Assembly: GCA_037127255.1 (NCBI GenBank)
Contig: JBANSL010000009.1
Span: 1,980,001-2,044,000 of the forward strand
DNA length: 64,000 nt
Direction of reading: 5' to 3'
From: Persicaria tinctoria
Taxonomy: Eukaryota; Streptophyta; Magnoliopsida; Caryophyllales; Polygonaceae
Part shown: in pieces, positions 45,401-58,089 of the stretch
Position numbering within the stretch: position 1 is the stretch's first letter
Layout of the letters: each line of letters begins with the position of its first letter
The notes under the pieces: generated by a model
Told to the model about the DNA's origin: nothing
Seen by the model: only the letters and a program-made list of their open reading frames with translations
Database searches by the model: none
Position numbers and translations under genes: made by a program

Positions 45401-47798
45401 CACTACTAAAAAAACAGGAAATAGCTACGGATTTTTAGCCCCGAATGTTAGTCGACCCTGTTTTTGTGGCCACTAGCAATGACATTGGCAACAACTATTA
45501 TTATTTGTGGCTATATTCGTGGCTGGTAGTCATCCTGGAATGTCACTTCGTCAAATTCGTGGCTAATAGCAACGAGCCTGATGTGTATAGCTAATTTCGT
45601 GGCTCGATAGGTGGTTGGTGTTGGTAAATAGCCACGAAAGTAGCTACAAATAAGAGATTCGTGGCTATTTATATTCGAAGCCGATATGGCCACAATACAC
45701 TATCTGTGGCTATTCAGTATCAAAAATTTGACGATCCATGGAAATATTGAATAGCCACAGATGACCCAATATTAATTTTAAATCGACTATCCATATAAAT
45801 ATGAGTTCATCAATGTTTAAGCCCTATAGGCGGTCAAAGCTGTTCAAAATAGTCAAAGCCCAATAAATGCAAGCCCAATAGACCACTCGTACAACGTATT
45901 AATGAGCCCATCTGTAGTAGCCACGGTTTTAGCTACGGCCACATCCGTGGCTAAATCCGTGGATATTTACTTTAATTCCTGATAAGCTTTAATTTATTAT
46001 GGACCCAAATATGACAATACTTTCCCCGATTGGCCAATTGACGGACCCAAATATGGCTATGAATTTTTTTTATATATAAATCAATAAATATTGAAAAAAA
46101 CATTAACTAATTAATAAATTCTTATGAGAATATTACAAGGGTATATTTTGGGAAAAACTCATATAACTGACTAATAAATGTTTAATAAAACTTTATATTA
46201 GGTAATAAATTCTTATTAGAATACTATAATATTATGTTTTGAAGAAAACTGATATAAGTGACTAATAAATGTTTAATAAAACCTTATATTAACTAATAAA
46301 TTCTTATTGGAATATTATAAGGGTATGTTTTGAGAAAAAACTCATATAAGTAACTAATAAATGTTTAATAAGACCTTATATTAATCAATAAACTCTTATT
46401 AGAATATTATAAGGGTATGTTTAGAGGAAAACTCATATAAGTAACTAATAAGTGTTGAATAAAACCTTATATTAAGTAATAAATTCTTATTAGCGTATTA
46501 TAAGGGTATGTTTTGAGGAAAACTCATATAAGTAACGAATAAATGTTTAATAAAACCTTAAATTAACTAAAAAATTCTTATGAGAATACTATAAGAGTAA
46601 ATTTTGAGGAAAATTCATATAAGTAACTAATAAGGGTTGAACAAAGTTATATAGTAACTAATAATAAATTCTTATGAAAATACAATGAGAGTATGTTTTG
46701 AGGAAAACTCATATAAGTAACTAATAAGTGATGAATAAAACCTTATATTAAGTAATAAATTCTTATTAGAATACTATAAGAGTATGTTTTGAGGAATGGT
46801 CGGATAAGTAACTAATAAATTTTGGATAAAACCTTATATTGACTAGTAAATTCTTATTAGAATACTATAAGAGTATGTTTTGAGGAAAACTCATATAAGT
46901 GACTAATGAATGTTGAATAAAACCTTATATTAACTGGAAAATTCTTATTAGAATACTATAATAGTACGTTTTGAGGAAAACTCATATAAGTTACTAATGA
47001 ATGTTGAATAAAACCTTATATTAACTAGTAAATTCTGATTAGAATACTATAAGAATATAAGTTTTGAGGAAAACTCATATAAGTGACTAATAAATGTTGA
47101 ATAAGACCTTATATTAATCAATAAACTCTTATTAGAATATTATAAGGGTATGTTTAGAGGAAAACTAAGTAAGTAATAAGTGTTGAATAAAACCTTATAT
47201 TAAGTAATAAATTCTTATTAGAATATTATAAGGGTATGTTTTGAGGAAAACTCATATAAGTAACGATTAAATGTTTAATAAAACCTTAAATTAACTAAAA
47301 AATTCTTATGAGAATACTATAAGAGTAAATTTTAAGGAAAATTCATATAAGTAACTAATAAGGGTTGAACAAAGTTATATAGTAACTAATAAATTCTTAT
47401 GAAAATACAATGAGAGTATGTTTTGTGGAAAACTCATATAAGTAACTAATAAGTGTTGAATAAAACCTTATATTAAGTAATAAATTCTTATTAGAATACT
47501 ATAAGAGTATGTTTTGAGGAATGGTCGGATAAGTAACTAATAAAATTTAAATAAAACCTTATATTAATTAGTAAATTCTTATTAGAATACTATAAGAGTA
47601 TGTTTTGAGGAAAACTCATATAAGTGACTAATGAATGTGGAATAAAACCTTATATTAACTGGTGAATTCTTATTAGTGAAATACCCCAAAGTATTTTTGG
47701 GAATTTCATTTTAAGTAAATATATTTTTATATAAAAGTTTTTATTTATTTTTAACTTAATAATGATTTTTCAAATTAAATGTATATAGAGTTGTAGTG
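45401..47798. mobile_element. Candidate CACTA-like element containing the 91-bp array
   Basis: The left end CACTACTAAAAAAACAGG is followed by many copies of GTGGCTA / TAGCCAC (45,430-45,965), a typical subterminal repeat field. A matching TTGTAGTG end occurs at 47791-47798, and both outer flanks read TTT, compatible with a 3-bp duplication. The right end lacks the GTGGCTA field, so only the left terminus is well supported. No transposase. Confidence 0.4.
46080..47677. repeat. ~91-bp AT-rich tandem array, about 17 copies, with higher-order period
   Basis: The unit contains TTATATTAACTAATAAATTC, AGGGTATGTTTTGAGG and AAACTCATATAAGT. Variant units recur about 725-733 bp apart: GAGGAATGGTCGGATAAG at 46791 and 47516; AGGGTTGAACAAAG at 46633 and 47361; TTAATCAATAAACTC at 46381 and 47114. 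This indicates a block of about eight units duplicated as a whole. No coding potential. Confidence 0.88.
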
Positions 47799-48072
47799 TT
47801 TTGATACATTTCATTTTTATTCTTATTCATTTAAGTGAAATTCAATAAATAATTTATTTATTTTAAGTCATATTATTTTAAAGCAAGTTTGCATATTTTT
47901 CTTCAAATAAATAGAGATTTATTGTTGTAGCTTATTTTAATTTTTGTAAAATATAAGTAATATGAGGTTATAGGAAATATTGTTACATAAAATAAAATGT
48001 ACTATTTAATTAAATATTTTATTAGTTTTTATTTGAATGGCGTGGATTTTTAAATAAAGAAATTCGGATACA
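47799..48072. other. AT-rich spacer before the Helitron candidate
   Basis: Low-complexity A/T-rich sequence with no gene or element terminus recognised. Confidence 0.4.
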
Positions 48073-48267
48073 TCTATAACTAATTATTAAAAGGGAACCA
48101 TTTTTGATGAGGTGTCATCAACACCATAATTATAGGGTTTTCAACCAATCAAATTAAAATAATTTTTTTTATTTTCTAATAAATTGATTGAATTTAAAAC
48201 ATTAAATTAGCATATAATTTGTTCCTTAGGATATTATAGATTTTCTAATAATATATCTATAATCTAT

Positions 48268-48352
48268 AATCCCACCCTTATACTTATTAAATTAGAAGCA
48301 GAGTCTTTGTAAAAAAATGCACCACGTGTCCTTCCCTGAGCAAACTAAGAAA
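48268..48352 (+). repeat. Left copy of a divergent ~85-bp direct repeat
   Basis: Contains CTTATTAAATTAGAAGC and a following CACGTGTCC; resembles 50994-51080 (CTTATTAATTTAGAAGC, CACATGTCC). Confidence 0.55.
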
Positions 48353-50993
48353 CCCTAATTTGCAGTTTCTCCCCACGTTCTCTCCTTCAACCGCTGAAAA
48401 AATTTAACTCTTTCCTTGCCCACGTTCTCTACTTCTCTTCTCTTCCCTTTCAATTATCCTCCTATATCTTATGAGTGCTTTAGAGGATAGATAGCCTATC
48501 CAATTGAGCTCTAGATTTTTTTTTTAATTTTTTTTTTCTGTTCTTTCGGATCTCTTTGGCCGTCTCTCTCACGATTTTTGTGTTTCCCTTTGCAACTCAG
48601 GAACGGGATCGAGCAGATCCGGCAAGGTAGAGATCACCGTCGATGTTTTGGTTTCCGATTGAGCATCCAGGACAAGGTACACGGTGAGTTCAATTCCGCA
48701 CTTGCTTTCGATTGTTTCAATTCTCCATCCCTTAGAGACGCCTTTGTTTGATAGATCGAGGGTTTCTGTTTTGTTTTTGATTCATGTTTTCAGATCAGAC
48801 GCTTGTGGTGGCCGACGTCTTCCTTCGGTAACTGAGCTAACCCTTCTTCCTCCTCTTCGTCCTTTGCATTTACGAACCAAATCGCACGGGTTGAGGGGTT
48901 AGGTGTGGGTGGAGGGGAAATTGGGTGCTGTGGTTGGTGGTTCATTCAGAGATAGTTTTTTATTGCTCAAAAAAGAGAGTTTTTTGCCTATCGATGAGCC
49001 CTCACAGAGGTTCCCGATCTTCGATATAAGCAATAGAGGTTGATCAAGGTGGAAGATGATTGGCAAGTTCTTACATGGTTGGTCTCATGTTTGGAATGTC
49101 AAGTTAGGCATGTTTGGAATTGGAATCATGTTCGTTTTATTTTGCCTGCAAGGTGTTCGATAAAATGCCAAATTTTTGTTATTTAAAGTTATTAGTGTGC
49201 CAATTAAAAGTTGATGGGATCCGATGAATCCGATGAGTCTTATCTCGCTTTCCTTTGCTTAGATACTGAATTTTTCCTAGATGTTTAGATACTTAGATGC
49301 TGAATTTTTCCTTTCAATTTAAAGTTTGAGACTTTATTCTTGACAATTAAGTTTTGTAATTGAGGTTTCTTTATTTTTTATTCTTGAGTCGATTATGTTA
49401 AAGCAAAAATTTAGTTCAATTTTAGGGTTTTTTTTTTTCTTGGTGATTGTCTATGTTCGTTAGGTTGAGAACTTTTGTTTGAATGGATTAATTGAAGGGG
49501 TTGTGGTGTTATTGATCCGCTATCATAAACGAGTTCATTAACCCTACTATGTAGACTGATTTTCTTTTGATTTTGTTCATCTTATTTTATAAGGGATGTC
49601 ATGAGAGCCCATTTAGAATGATGGAGACCTTTGTTGATAGATATGCAATCAGTCAATCACCAAGATTTATCATCCTGAATGCATTTTCATTGTAAAATTT
49701 TGAGCAGGCACCATTTGAGGAGTTCACATAGCCATTATTTTTATTTTTAGAGCAGAGCTTGCCAATTGCCTACGTAGAAGGAGGTTAGCTTATGGATTTA
49801 GGAAGCTTTATTTCCACTAACAACTTTGCGAGCATATTTTTAACTTCAAACTTTTCTTCTTTAATAATATTAAAAAAAGGGTGAAGATGTATATTATGGA
49901 GGAGTCCTGCATCGTGAATCCGTGATGGATGGCTGGTTCTTTAGAGCAGCTCTAGGTAACAATTCTAGATTTAATCTTTGTAACTTATCTGGTTTAAACT
50001 GAATGAATGTATAATTATACAAGTATTGTCATCTAACATTTCATTTTTATTGCAATTGTTTCTTGATATTTAGTAGTTGTTCACTATGATATATTTGTCA
50101 CATTTTTTTCCCTTTAAGCATTCTCTATGAGCTACAATTTCTTCAGGCACCATAACACCTCTACAAATTGTTAGCAGCAAAACTGGTTGCTGGCACCCAA
50201 AAGGCTTCTTTTTCAATACAAGGTTTATGTTATTCAGATCAATCACACAATTCAAAGGATTCTTGATCTAATGGAGATGGTGGGGTGATTCCAGTCTCAA
50301 GCAGAGTTAATTGCATCGGTAAACACGGTAAGCTTCCTTGTGCTTTGGAACCTCCTGTTCTTGTGCTTTGGAACCCGCTCTTTAGAGTTGATCAGATTTG
50401 TACCTCCTGTTCTTATAACAACATTCTCAAGTGTTGTGAATGTACAATAGAGAAGTAAATATCTAATCCTTTAGCAAATAGGTCAATCTGCATGGATGTT
50501 GAGGTAAAGATTTTAAAACGAATGATTAATGAATCTGGTATAGACTCAAAGATCTCAGTGACTTATCATGTGCTTTGTGTGGAAAATCTGCGTATATGCA
50601 AATTCAATTCATTTATATATACTTTGGGTTGATTATTCTTTCTCAATTAGGTTATTTATGCAAATCCAATTCCCATTTCTTTTACTTTCTATGTTGTGTC
50701 ACTATTTAATTTTTTGTTTTACAACCTTCAATTTGATGGAGAAATCAAATTCAATTTGTTTTCTCCATCAGTTTTGAATATTGAATAAAAATGAAGTTAG
50801 TTATATAAACATCTGAAAAGAAATCGTCAAATGGAGGTTAACTTTGGAATATTTGGACTCCATGGTAACACACAACACCTTAAAACCATCACAAAAATGA
50901 ATCTATAATTTTACTCCAGCGGGTTTCACAACAACGGTTTGAAATATTTCATGGCCATGAAATGCAGTTTTGAATATTGAATAAAAATGAAGT
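48353..50993. other. Noncoding region with leader-like, splice-like sequence
   Basis: Pyrimidine-rich around 48,360-48,640, then CAAG followed by GT at about 48,628 and 48,675, which look like leader exons with donors, but no protein was recognised. A minus-strand frame (50070-50255) is unassigned. GTTTTGAATATTGAATAAAA recurs at about 50,770 and 50,969. Confidence 0.35.
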
Positions 50994-51080
50994 TAATCCA
51001 CCCATAATACTTATTAATTTAGAAGCGATGTCTTCAGTAAAAATTGAGTCACATGTCCATCTTTTCAAAAAATAAGAAAT
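50994..51080 (+). repeat. Right copy of the divergent ~85-bp direct repeat
   Basis: Partner of 48268-48352, about 2.7 kb apart. Could be a tandemly duplicated element end or remnant flanks of an insertion. Confidence 0.55.
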
Positions 51081-52941
<1,861 letters not shown>

Positions 52942-55900
52942 TGTAAAGGCTCGGATTTTTTTTATCCTATTTTTTTCAGGAAAAGGAAAATCAAAGTGAA
53001 TTTAAAAGCAGAATTTAACGAAAAACTCGCTAACTCGGATTATTGAACTCAGAAAGCGAATTCCACCCAAATTTTGACCTTTTGAACATCGATTCCGACT
53101 TTCGCCTCAGGATTTGAAAGGAATTTCTAATGTTGGTATCATTGTGATTTTGAAACGTTATTTTAATCTTGTCGGGATAAGATCGAGAGAGCGGATGTCG
53201 AGGTTTATTTAGCGGGTATTTTGAGAATTAATGTTGGACACCACATAATTTTTGTCAACTTCCTTCTTCACATGTCTGATTTCAACAATCTTCTCTTCCT
53301 CTCCTCTTGACCGGATAGCAGCAGCAACCATTCCCTCCCTCTACAGCTAATCTTCCCCCAATTTTGGCTAAACAATCCACCTACTATCCTCCTCCCTATG
53401 CTACCCTCCCTCTCTTCTTTATTCCTTTTTATTTGGAAACAAACAAATCTCTGTAAGTTTGACCAAGGGAAGCCTATTGCCTATGTTCATAAAATAAACA
53501 ATTCCCAAATCTCTATCTTTTGAATCTGAGGAACACCCCCCCGGAACCTTATCCAAACACACCTCACACCTCCAATCTCTCCTTCACTCAAACACCTCAA
53601 CTCATGAACCCACCAGCCACCAGCTCCACCTCCTTGTTTCGCCGAGGAGCAGAACCTATCCTCACCTCCGACGTCCGAGCCGGGAGCCACCAGGTCACCG
53701 TCACCACACCCCTGAACCACCACCTCCGTCGAGCGCCTCCGATTGCTCTGATTTCCTGAGCATACCCGACGAGCCCAACCACTTCCATCTCTCCCCGTTC
53801 GCGTCCGAGCAAGCAACATCAGCCTAGCCATCTTCGTCCTCCCTACGACGTTCCAAAGCGAAGCCGATCCACCCAGACTCGACGAGTTCTCCGGCGACCT
53901 TCGAACTCTCGGTGAGCTTCGACCCTCTCTTCTTCTCTTTTGTGTGTCTATTTCAATTCCTTTCATGCTCGTAGTGGTTAGGGAAGAACGTCGGCAAGAA
54001 CGAGAGGGGTTGTGGGTAAGGGCGAGAGAGGGCGGCGAGCTCGGGGAGCTCCGACGCAGGGAAGCGAGATAGTGAGAGAGCCGGTGCGAGCGAGTGCGGT
54101 GCGAGCGAGCCGGGGTGGGGCGGAACCATGGAGTCGGAGAGGCGGAGCCGGAGGAATGAAGGAGGAGGAGGACCGAGCAACTGCCGCCGGTTTCGAGCAC
54201 AGAGAAGATCTCCCCGTTGCTTTCTTCCGGATTCCGATCAGAAGGGTAGAAGATAGGGGCGGGCCCCGCCATTCCACATCAGCCATCCGGCCCCACTTCT
54301 CTTTAAATCTTCTTTCTGAAATCTGAACAAAAGACTAGAAATGGGAGGGAGAATGGGCCTATTTTTTTTGGGTCGGAGATGTTCCATTTTAAAACAAAAT
54401 GATTTTGGGTCCGGACTTCATGCCTTTTAAAAGCAAGGATTTAGCCTTATTTAAATCGGGCCTGATTTTGAGGAAAAGAAATGTGACAAATTATATGTTA
54501 TGTTTCAAGACTTACCTGCACCTATATTATGAAAATATTTAATAAATAGTATTTGAAATATTATATAATATTATGGAGACTAGAAAATAAAATATTATTT
54601 TGAGATTTAGGATATAATAGTTTGAGACTTGGATTTTAGAAAAAAAAACGGGATTTGACGAACATTTTCCAAGGTCGGAATTTCTAACTAGTTAACTCGG
54701 TTTTCGAGACAGTTTTCGGGACTAACTTGGGAATTATGTGATCGATGACTAACTAGCATGATGATGTGATGGATTGACTAATATCATGATTTGTGTGGAC
54801 TAATAGCATGATTAAGTGACTAATAGCATAATGAGACGTTAAAGTTATGTATCGTTGACTTATGCCTTATGAGATATGATGAATACGATGAACCTTGAGA
54901 TAAATGACTATGCAGATTATTATTATTGCGAATATATGAAAATGACTGAATGGAACGATGAGAATGATGAGGTCTTACGGGATTTGGCAATGTGGTAAAT
55001 GGTTGAGCTTGATAGGACGATGATTGCGATATGTTTGTTATTCTCGTTGAATGATGTATGCTTGCGTGCTTGAACGATTAGACGTAGACTTATATGTGTT
55101 TTGATATGTATCTAGGTGATCTTTAATCTATCGTAATGCTTGCCTTGCTGTTCTGCACTTCCAGGTAAGTCTCTTCGGAGCTTACTCAGATTGAATAGAG
55201 CTATTCCCTGCTTTAGGTGCATGATATACTAGGTGTTGCATTCATGATCAGCATGCCATGTAGTACCATGCTAGGTTGCATTGATCGTTGAGCATTCTAT
55301 TTCTCTATGTGTATGTAAACAGAACGACCGTTATCTGTGAAGTAACTAGAGTCTTTGCTAGGGTTATAGGATGGCCCAGTCCCATCGGGTCTCGTCCTGA
55401 GTCAATCGAGTCATGAACTTCCTTATATTATGAGATGCCTGCGGGCTTTATTATGGAGCGGGTTAGGCATGCGTGCTGCCCGATTATGATGGAATGCATT
55501 CACAAGCTGGCCAGTCTCCGCCCTATCGGAAGGGGGTGGAGGTAGGAGAGGGATATACCACTTGGTATTCTGTGCTAAGGCCTTATTATTATTATGCACT
55601 TGATCTTAGGAGCATGTTAGTGTGTTAATACCCCGCAATGCATCTAGAAGCATCTTTATTAGGTATAGCGTATATGTGTGCTTATGGTTGGGATGCAGAG
55701 CTAAAGTGGGCATCGATCTGATCCCGCCCCATATCAATTTTTTTAGGTATTATTTATGTTCATTCTATCGGTGCTGTTTGCTTATTGTGCGGGTCATTTT
55801 GTCGGCGGAGAGTGAGCGCTGCAGTTATAGACTTCACCAGACTCTGATTATATTTTTGGATTTACACTTAGACTCCGTTTTGACCCGGCTCTGTCGTGGC

Positions 55901-56146
55901 ACCCTCTTGTATTACACTTGTTTTCGCTATTCGCATGATTACTGATTTCCACGCTTAGACTTACGACAGGTACATGGGACTTCCCCGGGGATTCCAACGA
56001 TCCCTTCGATTTTGGGTATGAAATCCCCCTTTGAAAACATTAAAGTAGGTTTTGAAACCTTCAACCTGTACTCGGGGCGCAAGGTCCTAACGAGGGGTTT
56101 CATCCCTCGAAACGTAACTCGGGAATCATAATCCCGAGCCGTTACA
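52942..56146 (+). mobile_element. Solo LTR of the large-LTR family (3,205 bp)
   Basis: Starts TGTAAAGGCTCGG and ends AGCCGTTACA, with the perfect duplication ATGTC on both sides (52937-52941 and 56147-56151). Its right half is the reverse complement, with divergence, of the LTRs at 28.4-33.8 and 39.4-43.2 kb; for example the GGCATGCGTGC..CCC region at 55,467 corresponds to 29,050-29,065. Its length agrees with the inferred ancestral LTR of about 3.2 kb. GC-rich frames inside (53,487-54,326) match no family. The natural explanation is recombination between the two LTRs of an inserted element. Confidence 0.92.
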
Positions 56147-56151
56147 ATGTC

Positions 56152-57010
56152 GGCTTCACAGATTGTTAACACTAGATTTTTAACACTTTAACATTTAATT
56201 TAACAGATTATTAACACTTAACAATGTTAAGTCTATAACAGATTAGTACCATTACACTGTTAACATACTTTGATTTCACCATACTTTGATTCTTCTACTT
56301 TACTTCCTGCTTAAACAGTATCAGACAATTAGCAATTGGAACTTTGAACTTCATGCATCTAAGAGAAAAACAAAGCTCGAATGCAAATAGTATCCAGTGG
56401 AGGAAAACCACATATATACTGTCAAGAGCAGATGACAAGAAAGCAAATAGAATAAGACCAGGGTCATCCTCTAGATTTTGGGGACTCTCTCTAAAAATTT
56501 ATATTAGGCTCTCATATATAGTGGATTATAAGTGCATCACTATCCATAATTGATTAGTTTTCTGTTGGGGATACGAACAAAGTAACAGCCCATTTGCAAT
56601 TCTCTCATTAAGGGATTAAAAAAAAAAGGCCAGTCAACCTTGAGTTCATAGATAACCGCTATATTTGGTGGCATCACAAGGTGAAGGCAACATGAAATTA
56701 GTTGGATTGTGCTCTGCTCGAATAGGAAATAAGAATTAAATATTTAGAGTGCACACCAACAAATAAATTTTAGCTCAAATTTTAGTAAATAAATAATGTG
56801 AAAAAATAGACCAATGAAAAAAATAGTATGAGAAGTTGAAGACTTGGAGTATTAATAGAGTATCTTGGAAATCAAATACAATTAATGAGATAAATTGACA
56901 AAATTAAAAAAAAATACCATTAATGTCATTCAAAGAGACAAATGTTATGTTTAATGAAAAAGTTGCCAAAAAGCCAATTATGCTGATACGGAGGGAATAT
57001 CTTTTTAAAA
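56152..57010. other. AT-rich noncoding sequence
   Basis: Several TTAACACTTTAACA-like repeats near 56,165-56,270; otherwise no gene or element recognised. Confidence 0.4.
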
Positions 57011-57025
57011 CACATGCACTAACTT

Positions 57026-57332
57026 TTTTTTTTTGATAAGGAAAAATTCGGGTGGTGGTTAGGCAACCCGAGAGCATCCCAAAGGATGAGATCACGAATA
57101 TAGGAAAGAAGTACAAACATAGAATACATCAAAAGAAACACCCAAAATAAACCCGGAAAACCCCCAAATCCTAAGCAAACAAGCGGACACAACATCGAGA
57201 GGAAGGAAACCCGGTGTGGTGAAGTGGATAACAAGAGCATTGGACAACACCTACTGACACGATGTCTCGCCGCCGGAAAGACGGAAAGCAGAAATCCTCG
57301 TAAGGCAAAGACGACACCTGGGGAGTGTGGAT
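57026..57332 (-). mobile_element. Short retroposon (truncated LINE 3' end) with 15-bp TSD
   Basis: Flanked by perfect direct repeats CACATGCACTAACTT (57011-57025 and 57333-57347). A poly-T run at the left (57,024-57,034) is a poly-A tail on the minus strand. The text before the tail (GGGTTGCCTAACCACCACCC) resembles plant LINE 3' UTRs. About 300 bp long, no protein. A SINE cannot be excluded, but no tRNA-like promoter boxes were noticed. Confidence 0.8.
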
Positions 57333-57347
57333 CACATGCACTAACTT

Positions 57348-57617
57348 ATCTTTACAAAGCTATAATAAAGATATAGATGTATTTTTATTATATAGCAATA
57401 TAATTGGATAGACATAAATATAGGTTAAATTAGTTTCATTAAATAAATAATTAAATAATTGAAAACTAATGTTCATTATTTTTAGGTCATTTTGCAAATG
57501 TTGATACTCCTTATTAGGAATAAAAGATAATTAGGAAACTTTCAAGATAGATTTTCACTTGGGAAAATATCATTTGAACCCATAACTCATATTATAATGA
57601 TTTGATTTTATAAATTA
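57348..57617. other. AT-rich spacer
   Basis: No feature recognised between the retroposon and the MITE; the last two bases TA are the MITE target site. Confidence 0.4.
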
Positions 57618-57870
57618 CTCCTTCCGTTCGGCAAAACTTGTCATTTTAACCATCCACACAACTTTTAATAAAGCTAATAATTACACTTCTTTTTTACTAA
57701 TTTACCCTCATTCATTACTCTACTTTTTACTTTATCAAAAACTACAACTCACAACACATCAATCAAATCAAGAGCATTTTAGTAAAGTAGAAGCAAAAAT
57801 ATCTAAAATGACAAGTTTTTCCGAACAAAAACAAAACTCTAAAACGACAAGTTTTGCCGAACGGAGGGAG
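57618..57870. mobile_element. Stowaway-type MITE (253 bp)
   Basis: Terminal inverted repeats CTCCTTCCGTTCGGCAAAAC and its inverse (GTTTTGCCGAACGGAGGGAG) differ at one base and are flanked by TA. CTCC[C/T]TCCGT ends with a TA duplication are characteristic of Stowaway (Tc1/mariner) MITEs. Confidence 0.88.
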
Positions 57871-58089
57871 TATAAAGTAAGCATGAGTAGTTGATTAATT
57901 TAATTAATTAATCATATATGATCAATCACCAAACTAAAATATATATTAATCAATTGAAAATAATAAGATTAAATTTGAATAATATTTTATCCATTTTAAT
58001 GTCAGCTTTTATAGTAACAATCTAATTTTAATCTTAGTACTATTTAAAAATAAATATCAAAATTCTCACTAGAGACTGTTTTCAAAAAA

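Noticed and set aside
50070..50255. Minus-strand 61-residue frame
   Set aside because: Cys-containing and superficially protein-like, but no recognised family, splice context or neighbours; not enough to call a gene.
53487..54326. 261-residue minus-strand frame and overlapping plus-strand frames
   Set aside because: Inside a solo LTR with perfect TSD; low-complexity Ser/Pro/Arg composition and no domain.
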